Shown here piece after piece: positions 1 through 7,297 of a stretch of 12,597 bases of DNA; position 1 is the first letter of the stretch; each line of letters begins with the position of its first letter. Source of the stretch: Aromatoleum sp. (GTDB lineage Bacteria; Pseudomonadota; Gammaproteobacteria; Burkholderiales; Casimicrobiaceae); assembly GCA_010365205.1 (NCBI GenBank), contig JAAFGU010000034.1, forward strand, positions 1 to 12,597, written 5' to 3'. The position numbers and the translations under genes were made by a program. The notes beneath the pieces were generated by a model that had not been told where the DNA came from, searched no databases, and saw only the letters and a program-made list of their open reading frames with translations.

Positions 1-60
1 CTCGCGCCGCAGCTCGACGCGGCGCTGGCGAAGAGCGTCAGCCGGAAAGACGCCGGTTGA
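1..60 (+). CDS. possible 3' end of a convergent gene (unidentified)
   Basis: Frame 1 is open from the window edge to a TGA at 58-60 and encodes a 19-residue tail, LAPQLDAALAKSVSRKDAG. Its composition (hydrophobic start, charged end) is compatible with a protein C-terminus. If real, the gene converges on the TolC-family gene and overlaps its last 23 bases. In related betaproteobacteria, as I recall, a Kdo transferase gene (waaA) often lies beside this tolC, and an L-x-P-x-L stretch near the C-terminus would fit. That identification is only a guess. Nineteen open codons in GC-rich DNA are weak evidence by themselves. Confidence 0.25.
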   Translation, partial: LAPQLDAALAKSVSRKDAG

Positions 61-1378
61 GGTCCTCGAGGTCCTGCTCCTGCAACGTGCCGACCGCGGC
101 CTTCAGACGAAGCACGCCGAGCAGGTAGTTGAAGTACGCGCTGGCGAGGTCGCGCCGCGCCGAAAACACGTTTTGCTGCGTGTTGAGGACGTCCAGGTTG
201 GTGCGTACGCCGACTTCCTGGCCGAGCTTGTTCGACTCGTACGCCGTTTCCGCCGAAGCCACGGCCTGACCGAACGCCTTTACCGAGGCCACCGCGCTGT
301 TTACGCCCGAAAACCCGGTTTGCGCGCTGAACAGTGCGTTGCGGCGCGCGGCCTCGAGCGACTGCCGCGACGACTCCTGCAGCGCCGTCGCCTCGCTGAC
401 CTTCGAATTGACGAAGCCGCCCTGGTAAATCGGCACGCTGAACGAAAGCCCGATCGCCGCCACGCGCAAGTCGCTGCCGACACCCAGCGTGGTCCCGCCG
501 CTCGCCGCCTGCGCGCTGACGTTGCCGACGAGATCGAGCGTCGGGTAATGCCCGGCGCGCTGCCGATCGACCTCGAGCGCCGCAATCTCGAAATTTGCCT
601 TGGCGATGCGGACGGCGAGGTTTTCGTTCAGCGCGCGATCGACCCATGGATCGAGCAGATTGGGATCGGGCGCCTCGGGTTCGAAACCCGTTCCGAGCCG
701 CTTGAGTGACCTGGGCGAGCGGCCGATGATCGCGCGCAGCGCGACCAGCTTGTTGTCGAGGTCGTTGCGCGTCGCGATTTCCGATGCCACGATCTGGTCG
801 TACTTCGCCTGCGCTTCATTGGTGTCCGTAATCGTCGCGACGCCGACTTCGAAGTTGCGCTTGGCCTGTGCCAGCTGCTCCGACACCGCCGCCTTTTGGC
901 TTTCGGCCAACTCGACGTTGAACTGCGCGAGCAGCACGTCGAAATACGCGGTGGCGACGCGGACGATCAGGTCCTGTTGCGCAGTCGCCAGGATGTAGTC
1001 GGCCTGGGTGACCTGCCGCTTCGCCTCTTCCAGCACGACGACGTTCTGATAGCGGTAGAGCGGCTGCGACGCGGAGATCGTGAATGCTCCCAGCTGATAG
1101 CTGCGGTTCACGTCGATCCGCGGATCGCTGTAGATGGACGTGTCGAACTTGTTGAGGTTGGCACTCCCCGTCGCGGAGACGATCGGCAGCAATCCGGAGC
1201 GCGCCTGCGGCAGCTTCTCCTGCGTCGCCTGCCAGTTCGCGCGGGCGCCCGCGATCGTCGGATCGCGCTGCTGCGCCTCACGGTAGATCTCCATCAGGTC
1301 CTCGCCGGCGGCGCTGGCGGCGACGGCCGCGAGGCCCAGCGCGAGGGGAATGGCAAGGCCGAGCATGCGTCGTTTCAT
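38..1378 (-). CDS. tolC: TolC-family outer-membrane efflux channel
   Basis: Outer-membrane channel of a tripartite efflux or type I secretion system. It forms a trimeric beta-barrel plus periplasmic alpha-barrel and would dock onto an adaptor and inner-membrane pump. The protein has 446 residues, normal for the family. Residues 1-24 are a signal peptide (MKRR, a hydrophobic core, then ASA-A as likely cleavage site). The two family repeats are visible: residues about 27-215, containing FEVGVATITDTNEAQAKYD (176-194), and about 240-430, containing EVGVRTNLDVLNTQQ (388-402). The start at 1378 is chosen because the signal peptide begins there; the frame stays open upstream but only as shadow sequence overlapping the rhodanese gene. 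It is the last gene of the methyltransferase-like/rhodanese/tolC block, 71 bp after the rhodanese stop. The RND adaptor and permease upstream are the obvious partners, by inference. Confidence 0.93.
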   Translation of the reverse strand: MKRRMLGLAIPLALGLAAVAASAAGEDLMEIYREAQQRDPTIAGARANWQATQEKLPQARSGLLPIVSATGSANLNKFDTSIYSDPRIDVNRSYQLGAFTISASQPLYRYQNVVVLEEAKRQVTQADYILATAQQDLIVRVATAYFDVLLAQFNVELAESQKAAVSEQLAQAKRNFEVGVATITDTNEAQAKYDQIVASEIATRNDLDNKLVALRAIIGRSPRSLKRLGTGFEPEAPDPNLLDPWVDRALNENLAVRIAKANFEIAALEVDRQRAGHYPTLDLVGNVSAQAASGGTTLGVGSDLRVAAIGLSFSVPIYQGGFVNSKVSEATALQESSRQSLEAARRNALFSAQTGFSGVNSAVASVKAFGQAVASAETAYESNKLGQEVGVRTNLDVLNTQQNVFSARRDLASAYFNYLLGVLRLKAAVGTLQEQDLEDLNRRLSG

Positions 1379-1449
1379 CGTTTCGATCCAGTCGTCTGCG
1401 CGGTGTAGCGCGCGATGTTTCCGGCCCGCGGGGTCGCCGCCGCCGGACG

Positions 1450-1776
1450 TCAGTAGGTCTTCATTCCCGGCTTGACTTCGGCGGCCCACGCGGCGACGCC
1501 GCCGCGGAGGTTGTGCACGTCGACGAACCCTGCCTGCGCCAGCATCGCCGCCGCGTGCCCGCTGCGGCTCCCGTGGTGGCACACGATCACCAGCGGCCGG
1601 TCGCGCGGCAGTTCCGCAAAACGCCGCGGCAGCTCCCCCAGCGGAATCGACACCGAGCCGTCGATGCGGCAATACTCGTACTCCCAGGGCTCGCGCACGT
1701 CGACGAGCAACGGCGCCTCGCGCGCGGAATCCGCGCGCCAGCGGTCGAGTTCCGACACCGGCAGCTGCGGGATCAA
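1450..1776 (-). CDS. single-domain rhodanese-like sulfurtransferase
   Basis: A cytoplasmic single-domain rhodanese of 108 residues, the usual size for GlpE/PspE-type proteins, with no signal peptide. The family carries sulfane sulfur on an active-site cysteine; the physiological donor and acceptor are unknown here. The domain shows LLVDVREPWEYE (23-34), the IPLGEL strand-loop (44-49), the active-site loop CHHGSRSG (Cys66 to Gly73) and the C-terminal NLRGG.AAW motif. Cys66 and Arg71 are present, so an active enzyme is expected. The chosen start is TTG at 1776, giving MIPQLPVSELDRWRAD. This TTG overlaps the stop codon of the upstream methyltransferase-like gene (TTGA), which suggests translational coupling. 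No in-frame ATG lies nearby, and a GTG at 1758 would cut into the first conserved segment. The ribosome-binding site is weak. Confidence 0.88.
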   Translation of the reverse strand: MIPQLPVSELDRWRADSAREAPLLVDVREPWEYEYCRIDGSVSIPLGELPRRFAELPRDRPLVIVCHHGSRSGHAAAMLAQAGFVDVHNLRGGVAAWAAEVKPGMKTY

Positions 1777-2423
1777 AACGTGAAGCGTTCCGGCGCCGCC
1801 GCATTGCGCAGCGGATCGATCACGGTCTCGAACAGGTCGTGGGTCGTGAACGAGCCGGGCGCGACCCAGCGCGTGATTCGCGCCGTCATCACCGGCGGAT
1901 CGCCGGTGATCGCGAATACGCATCCGCCGGGCTTCAACTGCTTGAGGAAGGCCAGCGGCAGCACCGGGGTCGAACCGGTAAGCACGATCGCATCATGCGT
2001 CTCCTTGCCCCAGCCGCGGGCGCCGTCGCCGACAGCGAGCTCGACGTCGCGAATGCCGGCGCGGGCAAGCTTCGCTTTCGCGTCCGCAGAAAGCGAAGCG
2101 TGGATTTCGACGCTCGTCACCTGCGCGCCCTGGCTCGCCATCAGCGCCGTCAGGTATCCGCTGCCGGTCCCGATTTCCAGCACCGACTGACCCGGCTTCA
2201 GCTTGAGTTCCTGCAGCAGCCGCGCTTCCATCTTCGGCGTCCACATCTTCTCGCCTTCCGGGAGCGGAATCTCCAGGTCCGCGAAGGCCAGCATCCGATA
2301 AGCGGCGGGCACGAACCCCTCGCGCTTGACCACGAACAGCAGATCGAGCACGTCCTGGTCCAGCACCTCCCAGGTGCGGACCTGCTGCTCGACCATGTTG
2401 AAACGTGCCTGCTCGTTATCCAT
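1773..2423 (-). CDS. protein-L-isoaspartate O-methyltransferase-like SAM-dependent methyltransferase
   Basis: A 216-residue class I methyltransferase of the PCMT family, whose standard members methylate L-isoaspartyl residues to start repair of damaged proteins. The SAM-binding motif I VLEIGTGSGYLTALMA (81-96) is intact, followed by an acidic strand end VTSVEIH (102-108) and the GDGARGW motif (132-138). The N-terminal MVEQQVRTWEVLDQDVLD and REGFVP segments fit a betaproteobacterial PCMT-like group. The loop where classical enzymes carry TISQP or TISAP reads EGEKMWTPKMEARLLQ (56-71), so the serine linked to isoaspartyl recognition is absent. The later APYD segment is also changed (ETHD, 141-144). 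Substrate is therefore uncertain and the name pcm may mislead. The start ATG at 2423 matches the family N-terminus. It is the first gene of a three-gene block and overlaps the rhodanese start. Confidence 0.87.
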   Translation of the reverse strand: MDNEQARFNMVEQQVRTWEVLDQDVLDLLFVVKREGFVPAAYRMLAFADLEIPLPEGEKMWTPKMEARLLQELKLKPGQSVLEIGTGSGYLTALMASQGAQVTSVEIHASLSADAKAKLARAGIRDVELAVGDGARGWGKETHDAIVLTGSTPVLPLAFLKQLKPGGCVFAITGDPPVMTARITRWVAPGSFTTHDLFETVIDPLRNAAAPERFTF

Positions 2424-2576
2424 CGTGCTGGTCCATTCGCCGCGGGATCCGGATCGCGCCCGCAATGACTTCAATCGCCTTCACCCGGCACCGGTCCGGG
2501 GGGCGGAATCGGTGGCACTAACGCGCCTAGTTACTACGAACCGACACTGCCGCATTCGAGACGATACGGGGATCTC

Positions 2577-2595
2577 AAATGACCGGCGGTCATTT
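2577..2595. promoter_or_regulatory. perfect 19-bp palindrome, probable repressor operator
   Basis: AAATGACCGGCGGTCATTT has two 9-base arms that are perfect reverse complements around one central G. It lies directly downstream of the minus-strand -10 element at 2596-2601, so it covers the expected transcription start. Its size and the TGACCG...CGGTCA core resemble operators of TetR-family repressors, which often control RND pumps. No regulator gene is in the window. There is no T-run, and the arms are too short and AT-flanked for a convincing terminator. Confidence 0.6.
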
Positions 2596-2625
2596 ATTAT
2601 GTGCTCTTGCATTATCGCACGTCAA
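2596..2625 (-). promoter_or_regulatory. sigma-70-type promoter for the methyltransferase-like/rhodanese/tolC block
   Basis: On the minus strand, TTGACG (2625-2620) and CATAAT (2601-2596) are separated by 18 bases, close to the sigma-70 consensus in otherwise GC-rich DNA. An extended -10 candidate, TGC-GATAAT (2619-2611), overlaps it. Transcription would start near 2589, inside the palindrome, leaving a leader of about 165 nt before the ATG at 2423. I see no convincing gene in that leader and no clear terminator after the RND gene, so read-through from the pump genes is also possible. Confidence 0.6.
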
Positions 2626-2654
2626 ATCAGGCGGTCGCCGCGCGATACCTGCCT

Positions 2655-5600
2655 CTAATCGGCGTGCGCGGAGGCCTCCGCGGTGGCCGCCGCATGGCGT
2701 GCCGCGCGCTTCGCCTTCCGGCGCTCGGCAAGCGCGTCGAGATAGGTGTAGAGCACCGGCACCACAACAAGGGTGAGCAGCGTCGATGTGATTACGCCGC
2801 CGATGATCGCGCGCCCCATCGGCGCCTGCGTTTCGCCGCCTTCGCCCAGGCCCAGCGCCAGCGGCAGCATGCCGCCGATCATCGACGCGGTGGTCATCAG
2901 GATGGGGCGCAGCCGGACCTGGCCTGACTGCAGCAGCGCGTCGTGCAGGCTTGCGCCGCCGCGGCGCGCGCGGTTGGCGAAGTCGACCAGCAGGATCGCA
3001 TTCTTGGTCACCAGGCCCATCAGCATGATGAAGCCGATGATCGAGAACAGGTTGAGCGTGGTGCCGGTCAAGAGCAGCGCGAGGAACACGCCGATCAGCG
3101 AAAACGGCAGCGAGGCCATGATCGCGACGGGCTGCGTGAAACTCGCAAACTGCGACGCAAGGATCAGGTAGATGAAAATCACGGCGAGGCCGAGTGCGGC
3201 CAGCGCGGCCTGGAACGACTCTTCCATGTCCTTCGCCTGGCCGCCGACATCGAACCGATAGCCGGCCGGCAGCCGCGTGTCCTTGATGATCCGCGCGACG
3301 TCGGCGTTGACGTCGCCGGACGGACGGCCCTCGGCACTCGCGTACAAGGCGACGCGTCGCTGCAGGTCCTGCCGCTTGATGATCTGCGGGCTCGTCGACT
3401 CGACGAGTTCGGCGACCTGCCGCAGCGGCACCATCCGCAGCTCGCCATCCGGGCCCCGCTTGCCGGTCGTGATGTAGAGGTTGCCCAGGTCGGAGGCGAG
3501 CCGGCGGCTGTCCTTCGGCAATTGGACATTGACCTCGTAATTCTGGCCGTCCGGGCCGAGCCAGTAGCTCACGGTATCGCCCGCCAGCAGCGGCCGGATG
3601 GTCGCACCGACCTGCTGCACGTTGATGCCCAGGTCGGCCGCGACGTCGTTGTTCAGGCGAATCGAAAGGGCGGGTGTGGCGGCCTTCTCCGAGGTTTCCA
3701 TGTCGGCAATTCCCGGTACCTGTCCGACCTTCTGCGCGAACTCGGTGATCAGTGCGGTGAGCGTGGCCGGGTCGGGACCGAGCAGATTGACCCACACCGG
3801 CCGATCGAAACCGAAGGCCGGCTCGATGCCGGGAATCGGCTTCAGCGTCGCGCGGATCGCGCGTTCGATGTCCTTGTGCGACCGCGTGCGCTCCGCGCGC
3901 CCGACGAGCTTCAGGCTGATCCGCGCGTAATTGCGGCCTTCCTCGGTGCCGATCGTCGTCATCGCCAGCGCAATCTCCGGAAACGCCTTCAATGCCGCCT
4001 CGACCTGCCGCACTTTTCCGTCCGTATAGTCGAGGCTCGACCCGACGGGGGTGTTGAGCCGCAGCGACAGGAAGCCCTGGTCCGATTCGGGGATGAACTC
4101 GGTGCCAACCAGCGGCACGATGAGGAAGCTGCCGAAGAACGAGGCGAGGGCAATGACGAGTACCTTGCCCCGGTTGCCCAGCGCCCATTCGAGCACCCGC
4201 CCGTACACGGCGTGTACCCAGTCGATGCCGCGCTCGACGCGGTCCATGAAGCGGCCGAGCCACGGCACGCGGCGAAAGCGCGAACCCGGCGGATCCTGCC
4301 AGATCGACGACAGCATCGGGTCGAGCGTGAAACTGACGAACAGCGACACCAGCACCGCCACCGCGACCGTAACCCCGAACTGAAAGAAGAAGCGGCCGAT
4401 GATTCCGCTCATGAAGGCGATCGGGACGAAGACGGCGACGATCGCGAATGTCGTCGCCATGACCGCCAGCCCGATTTCGTCGGTACCCTCGAGCGCGGCC
4501 GCCTGATGATCCTTGCCCATGCCGAGGTGGCGAACGATGTTTTCGCGCACGACGATCGCATCGTCGATCAGCAGGCCGATGCACAGCGACAGCGCCATCA
4601 ACGTGAGGAAGTTGAGCGTGAATCCGAAGACGTTGAGCGCGATGAACGTCGCGATCACGGCGATCGGCAGCGTGAGCCCGGTGATGATCGTGCTGCGCCA
4701 GCTGTGCAGGAACAGGAACACGATCAGCACGGTCAGCGCCGCGCCCTCCACGATGGTCTGCTTGACCCGGTTGACACTCGCCTCGACCGAATCCGCGGTC
4801 GAGTTGACAAGACGCAGTTCGACGTCGGCCGGCAGCCGCGCCTTCAGCGCCGCGACCGCGTCCTTGATGCCGCGGCCGGTGTCGACAATGTTCGCGTCCT
4901 GCGACTTCTGGATGTCGAGCGTGATCGACGGACGGCCGTTGATGCGGGCGATCGAGTCCTGCTCCTTTCCGCCGTCGATGACGTCGGCGACCTGGGAGAG
5001 ATAGATCGATGCGCCGCCCTGCTGCGCGACGATGATCCGCCCGAATTGCGCCGGATCCTTGATCTTGCCTTCGACGCGCACGATCGAATCGACCTGCCCC
5101 CGCGTGAGGCGTCCGGCCGGCACGTCCTGATTCGCCGCGCGGATGGCGTTGATCACCTGGTCAACACCGACACCCAGCGCCGTCAGGGCGTTGGGCTTGA
5201 TCTGTACGAGAATCTGCCGCGTCACTCGACCGTTGACGTCGATCCGTGCCACCCCCGGCACGTTCTCCAGACCCTTGACGATCGTCTGGTCGGTCAGCGA
5301 CGTGAGATCCCTCAGGTCGGCGGTCGGCGACAGCACGGCCAGCGAGACCGCGGGCTGCGTACCCTCCTGGTCCGCACGTATGACAAGCGGATCCTTGACG
5401 TCGCGCGGGAAACCGGGCCGGACTTGGGCGATCTTGTCGCGCACGTCCTGCATCCCCTTCGCCATGTCGGTCGTTATCCGGAATTCGGCGAACACCTGGC
5501 TTTGGCCCTCGCGCGAATTGCTGCGGATGATCTTCACCCCGGACACGCTGTTGATCGCGTACTCGAGCGGCTTGGTGACGTCCGCCTCGACCACTTCGGG

Positions 5601-5765
5601 CGACGCGCCGGGGTAGGCCGTCAGCACGAGCACGAACGGCAGGCTGACGTCGGGCATTTGCTCGACTTTCAGCCGGTTGTATGCGAACAGCCCCAGCACG
5701 GCGATGCCGACCATGACCATCGTCGCGAACACGGGATTCTTGACGGAAATGCGAGTGATCAGCAT
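2655..5765 (-). CDS. RND-family multidrug efflux permease (HAE-1-like)
   Basis: Inner-membrane proton-driven pump that would export hydrophobic or amphiphilic compounds through adaptor and outer-membrane channel. The 1036-residue length is typical (AcrB has 1049). The layout is standard: transmembrane helix 1 at about 10-29, a large periplasmic domain, helices 2-6 at about 335-485, helix 7 at about 533-552, a second periplasmic domain, and helices 8-12 at about 855-1010. The proton-relay residues are present: Asp401-Asp402 in GLLIDDAIVVRENI and Lys921 in GLVTKNAILLVDFANR. The aspartates argue for an active drug-type transporter, and nothing indicates a metal-efflux (CzcA-like) protein. The C-terminal tail from about 1013 is rich in Ala, Arg and Lys. 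The start at 5765 (MLITRISVKNPVFATMVM) fits the family, although the Shine-Dalgarno is weak. It lies 40 bp downstream of the adaptor gene. Substrates cannot be read from sequence. Confidence 0.95.
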   Translation of the reverse strand: MLITRISVKNPVFATMVMVGIAVLGLFAYNRLKVEQMPDVSLPFVLVLTAYPGASPEVVEADVTKPLEYAINSVSGVKIIRSNSREGQSQVFAEFRITTDMAKGMQDVRDKIAQVRPGFPRDVKDPLVIRADQEGTQPAVSLAVLSPTADLRDLTSLTDQTIVKGLENVPGVARIDVNGRVTRQILVQIKPNALTALGVGVDQVINAIRAANQDVPAGRLTRGQVDSIVRVEGKIKDPAQFGRIIVAQQGGASIYLSQVADVIDGGKEQDSIARINGRPSITLDIQKSQDANIVDTGRGIKDAVAALKARLPADVELRLVNSTADSVEASVNRVKQTIVEGAALTVLIVFLFLHSWRSTIITGLTLPIAVIATFIALNVFGFTLNFLTLMALSLCIGLLIDDAIVVRENIVRHLGMGKDHQAAALEGTDEIGLAVMATTFAIVAVFVPIAFMSGIIGRFFFQFGVTVAVAVLVSLFVSFTLDPMLSSIWQDPPGSRFRRVPWLGRFMDRVERGIDWVHAVYGRVLEWALGNRGKVLVIALASFFGSFLIVPLVGTEFIPESDQGFLSLRLNTPVGSSLDYTDGKVRQVEAALKAFPEIALAMTTIGTEEGRNYARISLKLVGRAERTRSHKDIERAIRATLKPIPGIEPAFGFDRPVWVNLLGPDPATLTALITEFAQKVGQVPGIADMETSEKAATPALSIRLNNDVAADLGINVQQVGATIRPLLAGDTVSYWLGPDGQNYEVNVQLPKDSRRLASDLGNLYITTGKRGPDGELRMVPLRQVAELVESTSPQIIKRQDLQRRVALYASAEGRPSGDVNADVARIIKDTRLPAGYRFDVGGQAKDMEESFQAALAALGLAVIFIYLILASQFASFTQPVAIMASLPFSLIGVFLALLLTGTTLNLFSIIGFIMLMGLVTKNAILLVDFANRARRGGASLHDALLQSGQVRLRPILMTTASMIGGMLPLALGLGEGGETQAPMGRAIIGGVITSTLLTLVVVPVLYTYLDALAERRKAKRAARHAAATAEASAHAD

Positions 5766-5805
5766 GGAATGGGCTCGGTGAGGCGCTTGCCGAAGCGCGT
5801 GGGCC

Positions 5806-6966
5806 TCAGCCCGGCTTCGCCTTGTCGGCGGTTGGGGCTTTTACCAGCGCCGGCGCGCCTTCCTTCAGATTGTCGAAACGGGCGGCCAGAATCGGCAGGT
5901 CGGCCGGCAGCGGCGTCCTGATCTCGACGCGGCCGCGCTCTTCATCGCGGCCGCCGACGAGCACGTTGCGGCGGACGAGCTTGCCGTCGGCAATCGCCCA
6001 CACGTAGGTTTGTCCGGAGTCCGTGCGGATCGCCGTCGAGGGCAGCGTGGGCACCGGCGCCTGCGCGGCCAGCGAGATTCGTCCGGTCGCGAACATGCCA
6101 CCACGCAACGAGCGGTCGGCGTTGGGAAGCCCGACGTAGACGATGATGGCGCGCGTGCCGGGTTCGGTCGCCGGATTGATCCGCTCGACACGGCCGGTGA
6201 ATCGGCGCTCGCCGAACCCGTCGATGGCGAGCTCCACCGACATCCCCAACGCGAGTTCGGGCACATCCACGGCGGGCACCATCGCGTGCAACTCGAGGTC
6301 CTTCAAATCGACGACGGTCACCAGCGGGGTGTCGAAGGCCACCTTCTCGCCCGGTTGCACGTGACGCTTGGCGATGATGCCGGTCAGCGGGGCGATCGCC
6401 ACCGCGTCCTTCAGCGCGTTGCGGGCGATCTGAACCTGCGCCTCGGCCGACTTCACGCTTCCGAGAGCGACGCTATAGCTCGACTCGGAATTGTCGAACG
6501 CGTTTTGCGATATGAAGTTCTGTTTGAGCAGCGCCTGGTTGGTCGCGCGGGTTTTCCCGGCAAGGCCGGCCTGTGCCCGCGCGGACTCCAGTGCGCCGAT
6601 CCGCTCGATCAGCTTGGCGTCGAGGTCCGCCGTGTCGATCCGCGCGAGGACCTGACCCGCCGTTACTCCCTCGCCCTCACGCACCGAGATCTGGCGCACG
6701 TCGCCCGAGACCTTAGCCTTGACGGTCGCCTGGCGGACGGGTTGCAGCGCACCGGACACCGGGAGCCATCGCGACAACGGTTTCGCTTCGACCCGGGCGA
6801 GGTCAGCCGCCGCGAACTCGAGCGCCGGCGCTTCAACTCCTCCCTTGCCGCCGCCCTCGCCGGCCTTTTTCGAGGCGCGGAGCGCAACGCTGCCGCCGGC
6901 TATCCCTATTGCCACCAGCAGAATCAGGGCGCCAATCGTCCCGCGCCGCGTCCATCCCTTCAACAT
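5806..6966 (-). CDS. RND efflux periplasmic adaptor (membrane fusion protein)
   Basis: A 386-residue adaptor that links the RND permease to the outer-membrane channel. Residues about 9-29 form an N-terminal membrane anchor. No lipobox follows, so it is anchored by the helix rather than by lipid. A Gly/Lys linker (GEGGGKGG, 37-44) precedes the first half of the lipoyl-like domain (about 70-110, TVKAKVSGDVRQISVREGEG). Next come the alpha-hairpin (about 112-188) and the second lipoyl half (about 190-220, IAPLTGIIAKRHVQPGEKV). The beta-barrel (about 225-300) includes RGGMFATGRI, followed by the membrane-proximal domain (about 305-376). The hairpin is of ordinary length. The ATG at 6966 has a good ribosome-binding site, AGGGGG five bases upstream. 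It is the first gene of the pump operon, divergent from the ABC binding-protein gene. Three GC-rich hairpins lie just upstream of the ribosome-binding site. Confidence 0.93.
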   Translation of the reverse strand: MLKGWTRRGTIGALILLVAIGIAGGSVALRASKKAGEGGGKGGVEAPALEFAAADLARVEAKPLSRWLPVSGALQPVRQATVKAKVSGDVRQISVREGEGVTAGQVLARIDTADLDAKLIERIGALESARAQAGLAGKTRATNQALLKQNFISQNAFDNSESSYSVALGSVKSAEAQVQIARNALKDAVAIAPLTGIIAKRHVQPGEKVAFDTPLVTVVDLKDLELHAMVPAVDVPELALGMSVELAIDGFGERRFTGRVERINPATEPGTRAIIVYVGLPNADRSLRGGMFATGRISLAAQAPVPTLPSTAIRTDSGQTYVWAIADGKLVRRNVLVGGRDEERGRVEIRTPLPADLPILAARFDNLKEGAPALVKAPTADKAKPG

Positions 6967-6983
6967 GCCTGCCCCCTGCCGCG

Positions 6984-7059
6984 GCCGCCCAAGGGCGGCA
7001 CAACCGGCTGCAAATGGGGCCGGCCCAGGATCGCCGGGCCGGCCCGCGCCTCCAGGCGC
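6984..7059. repeat. three tandem perfect inverted repeats in the adaptor-gene leader
   Basis: Three perfect inverted repeats lie back to back. They are GCCGCCC/GGGCGGC (6984-6990 and 6993-6999), GGGCCGGCCC twice (7017-7026 and 7036-7045, 9-base loop; each arm is itself palindromic), and GCGCCT/AGGCGC (7046-7051 and 7054-7059). They sit 18 to 93 bases upstream of the adaptor ATG on the minus strand and would fold strongly in RNA. No T-run follows any of them, so ordinary intrinsic termination is unlikely. Chance in GC-rich DNA remains possible. Confidence 0.5.
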
Positions 7060-7151
7060 ACCCGTTGGATGCGTTGTCGGCGACGTTTGGATTCGAAAGG
7101 GTGTTCAGCTTAGGGGCGGGAAGCGGCCGATACAAGTGGGCTGCGACGGAT

Positions 7152-7176
7152 GGCCGCCCGGGTCGACGGGGCGGCC
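7152..7176. repeat. 8-bp perfect inverted repeat in the divergent intergenic region
   Basis: GGCCGCCC (7152-7159) and GGGCGGCC (7169-7176) flank a 9-base spacer containing GTCGAC. The repeat lies 50 bp upstream of the binding-protein -35 box, in the 331-bp region between the divergent adaptor and binding-protein genes. It could be a regulator site or simply a product of GC-rich composition. No gene is supported in 6967-7297. Confidence 0.35.
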
Positions 7177-7225
7177 CGTGCGGCGCATCAGGCGGATCGC
7201 CTTGGCGTCTGGCCGGACGCAGCGA

Positions 7226-7254
7226 TTGACAGGCGGGAAGGGACAGCAAATAAT
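7226..7254 (+). promoter_or_regulatory. strong sigma-70 promoter of the substrate-binding protein gene
   Basis: A perfect -35 box TTGACA (7226-7231), a 17-base spacer and AATAAT (7249-7254, five of six consensus) make this the best promoter in the window. Transcription would start near 7261, giving a leader of about 37 nt. A strong Shine-Dalgarno, GGAGGA (7287-7292), stands five bases before the ATG at 7298. High expression is expected, as is common for periplasmic binding components. Confidence 0.75.
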
Positions 7255-7297
7255 TGCCTGTTGCCCGTAGTGCCAATCCATTTCCCGGAGGAATTCC

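Noticed and set aside
2480..2555. 24-codon minus-strand frame in the leader before the methyltransferase-like gene
   Set aside because: No Shine-Dalgarno, arginine-rich shadow-like composition and no reason beyond an ATG to believe it.
2641..2654. Terminator directly after the RND permease gene
   Set aside because: Only a four-base stem could be found nearby on the minus strand, and no T-run follows.
2943..5921. 992-codon open frame antisense to the RND permease
   Set aside because: It mirrors the permease in another frame, is extremely rich in Arg, Asp and His, and has no recognisable domain. Such long shadows are expected opposite GC-rich genes.
7107..7135. Minus-strand TTGTAT-17-TAAGCT as promoter of the adaptor/permease operon
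   Set aside because: Both boxes match the consensus at only three of six positions. The operon must have a promoter near here, but this pair is too weak to call.
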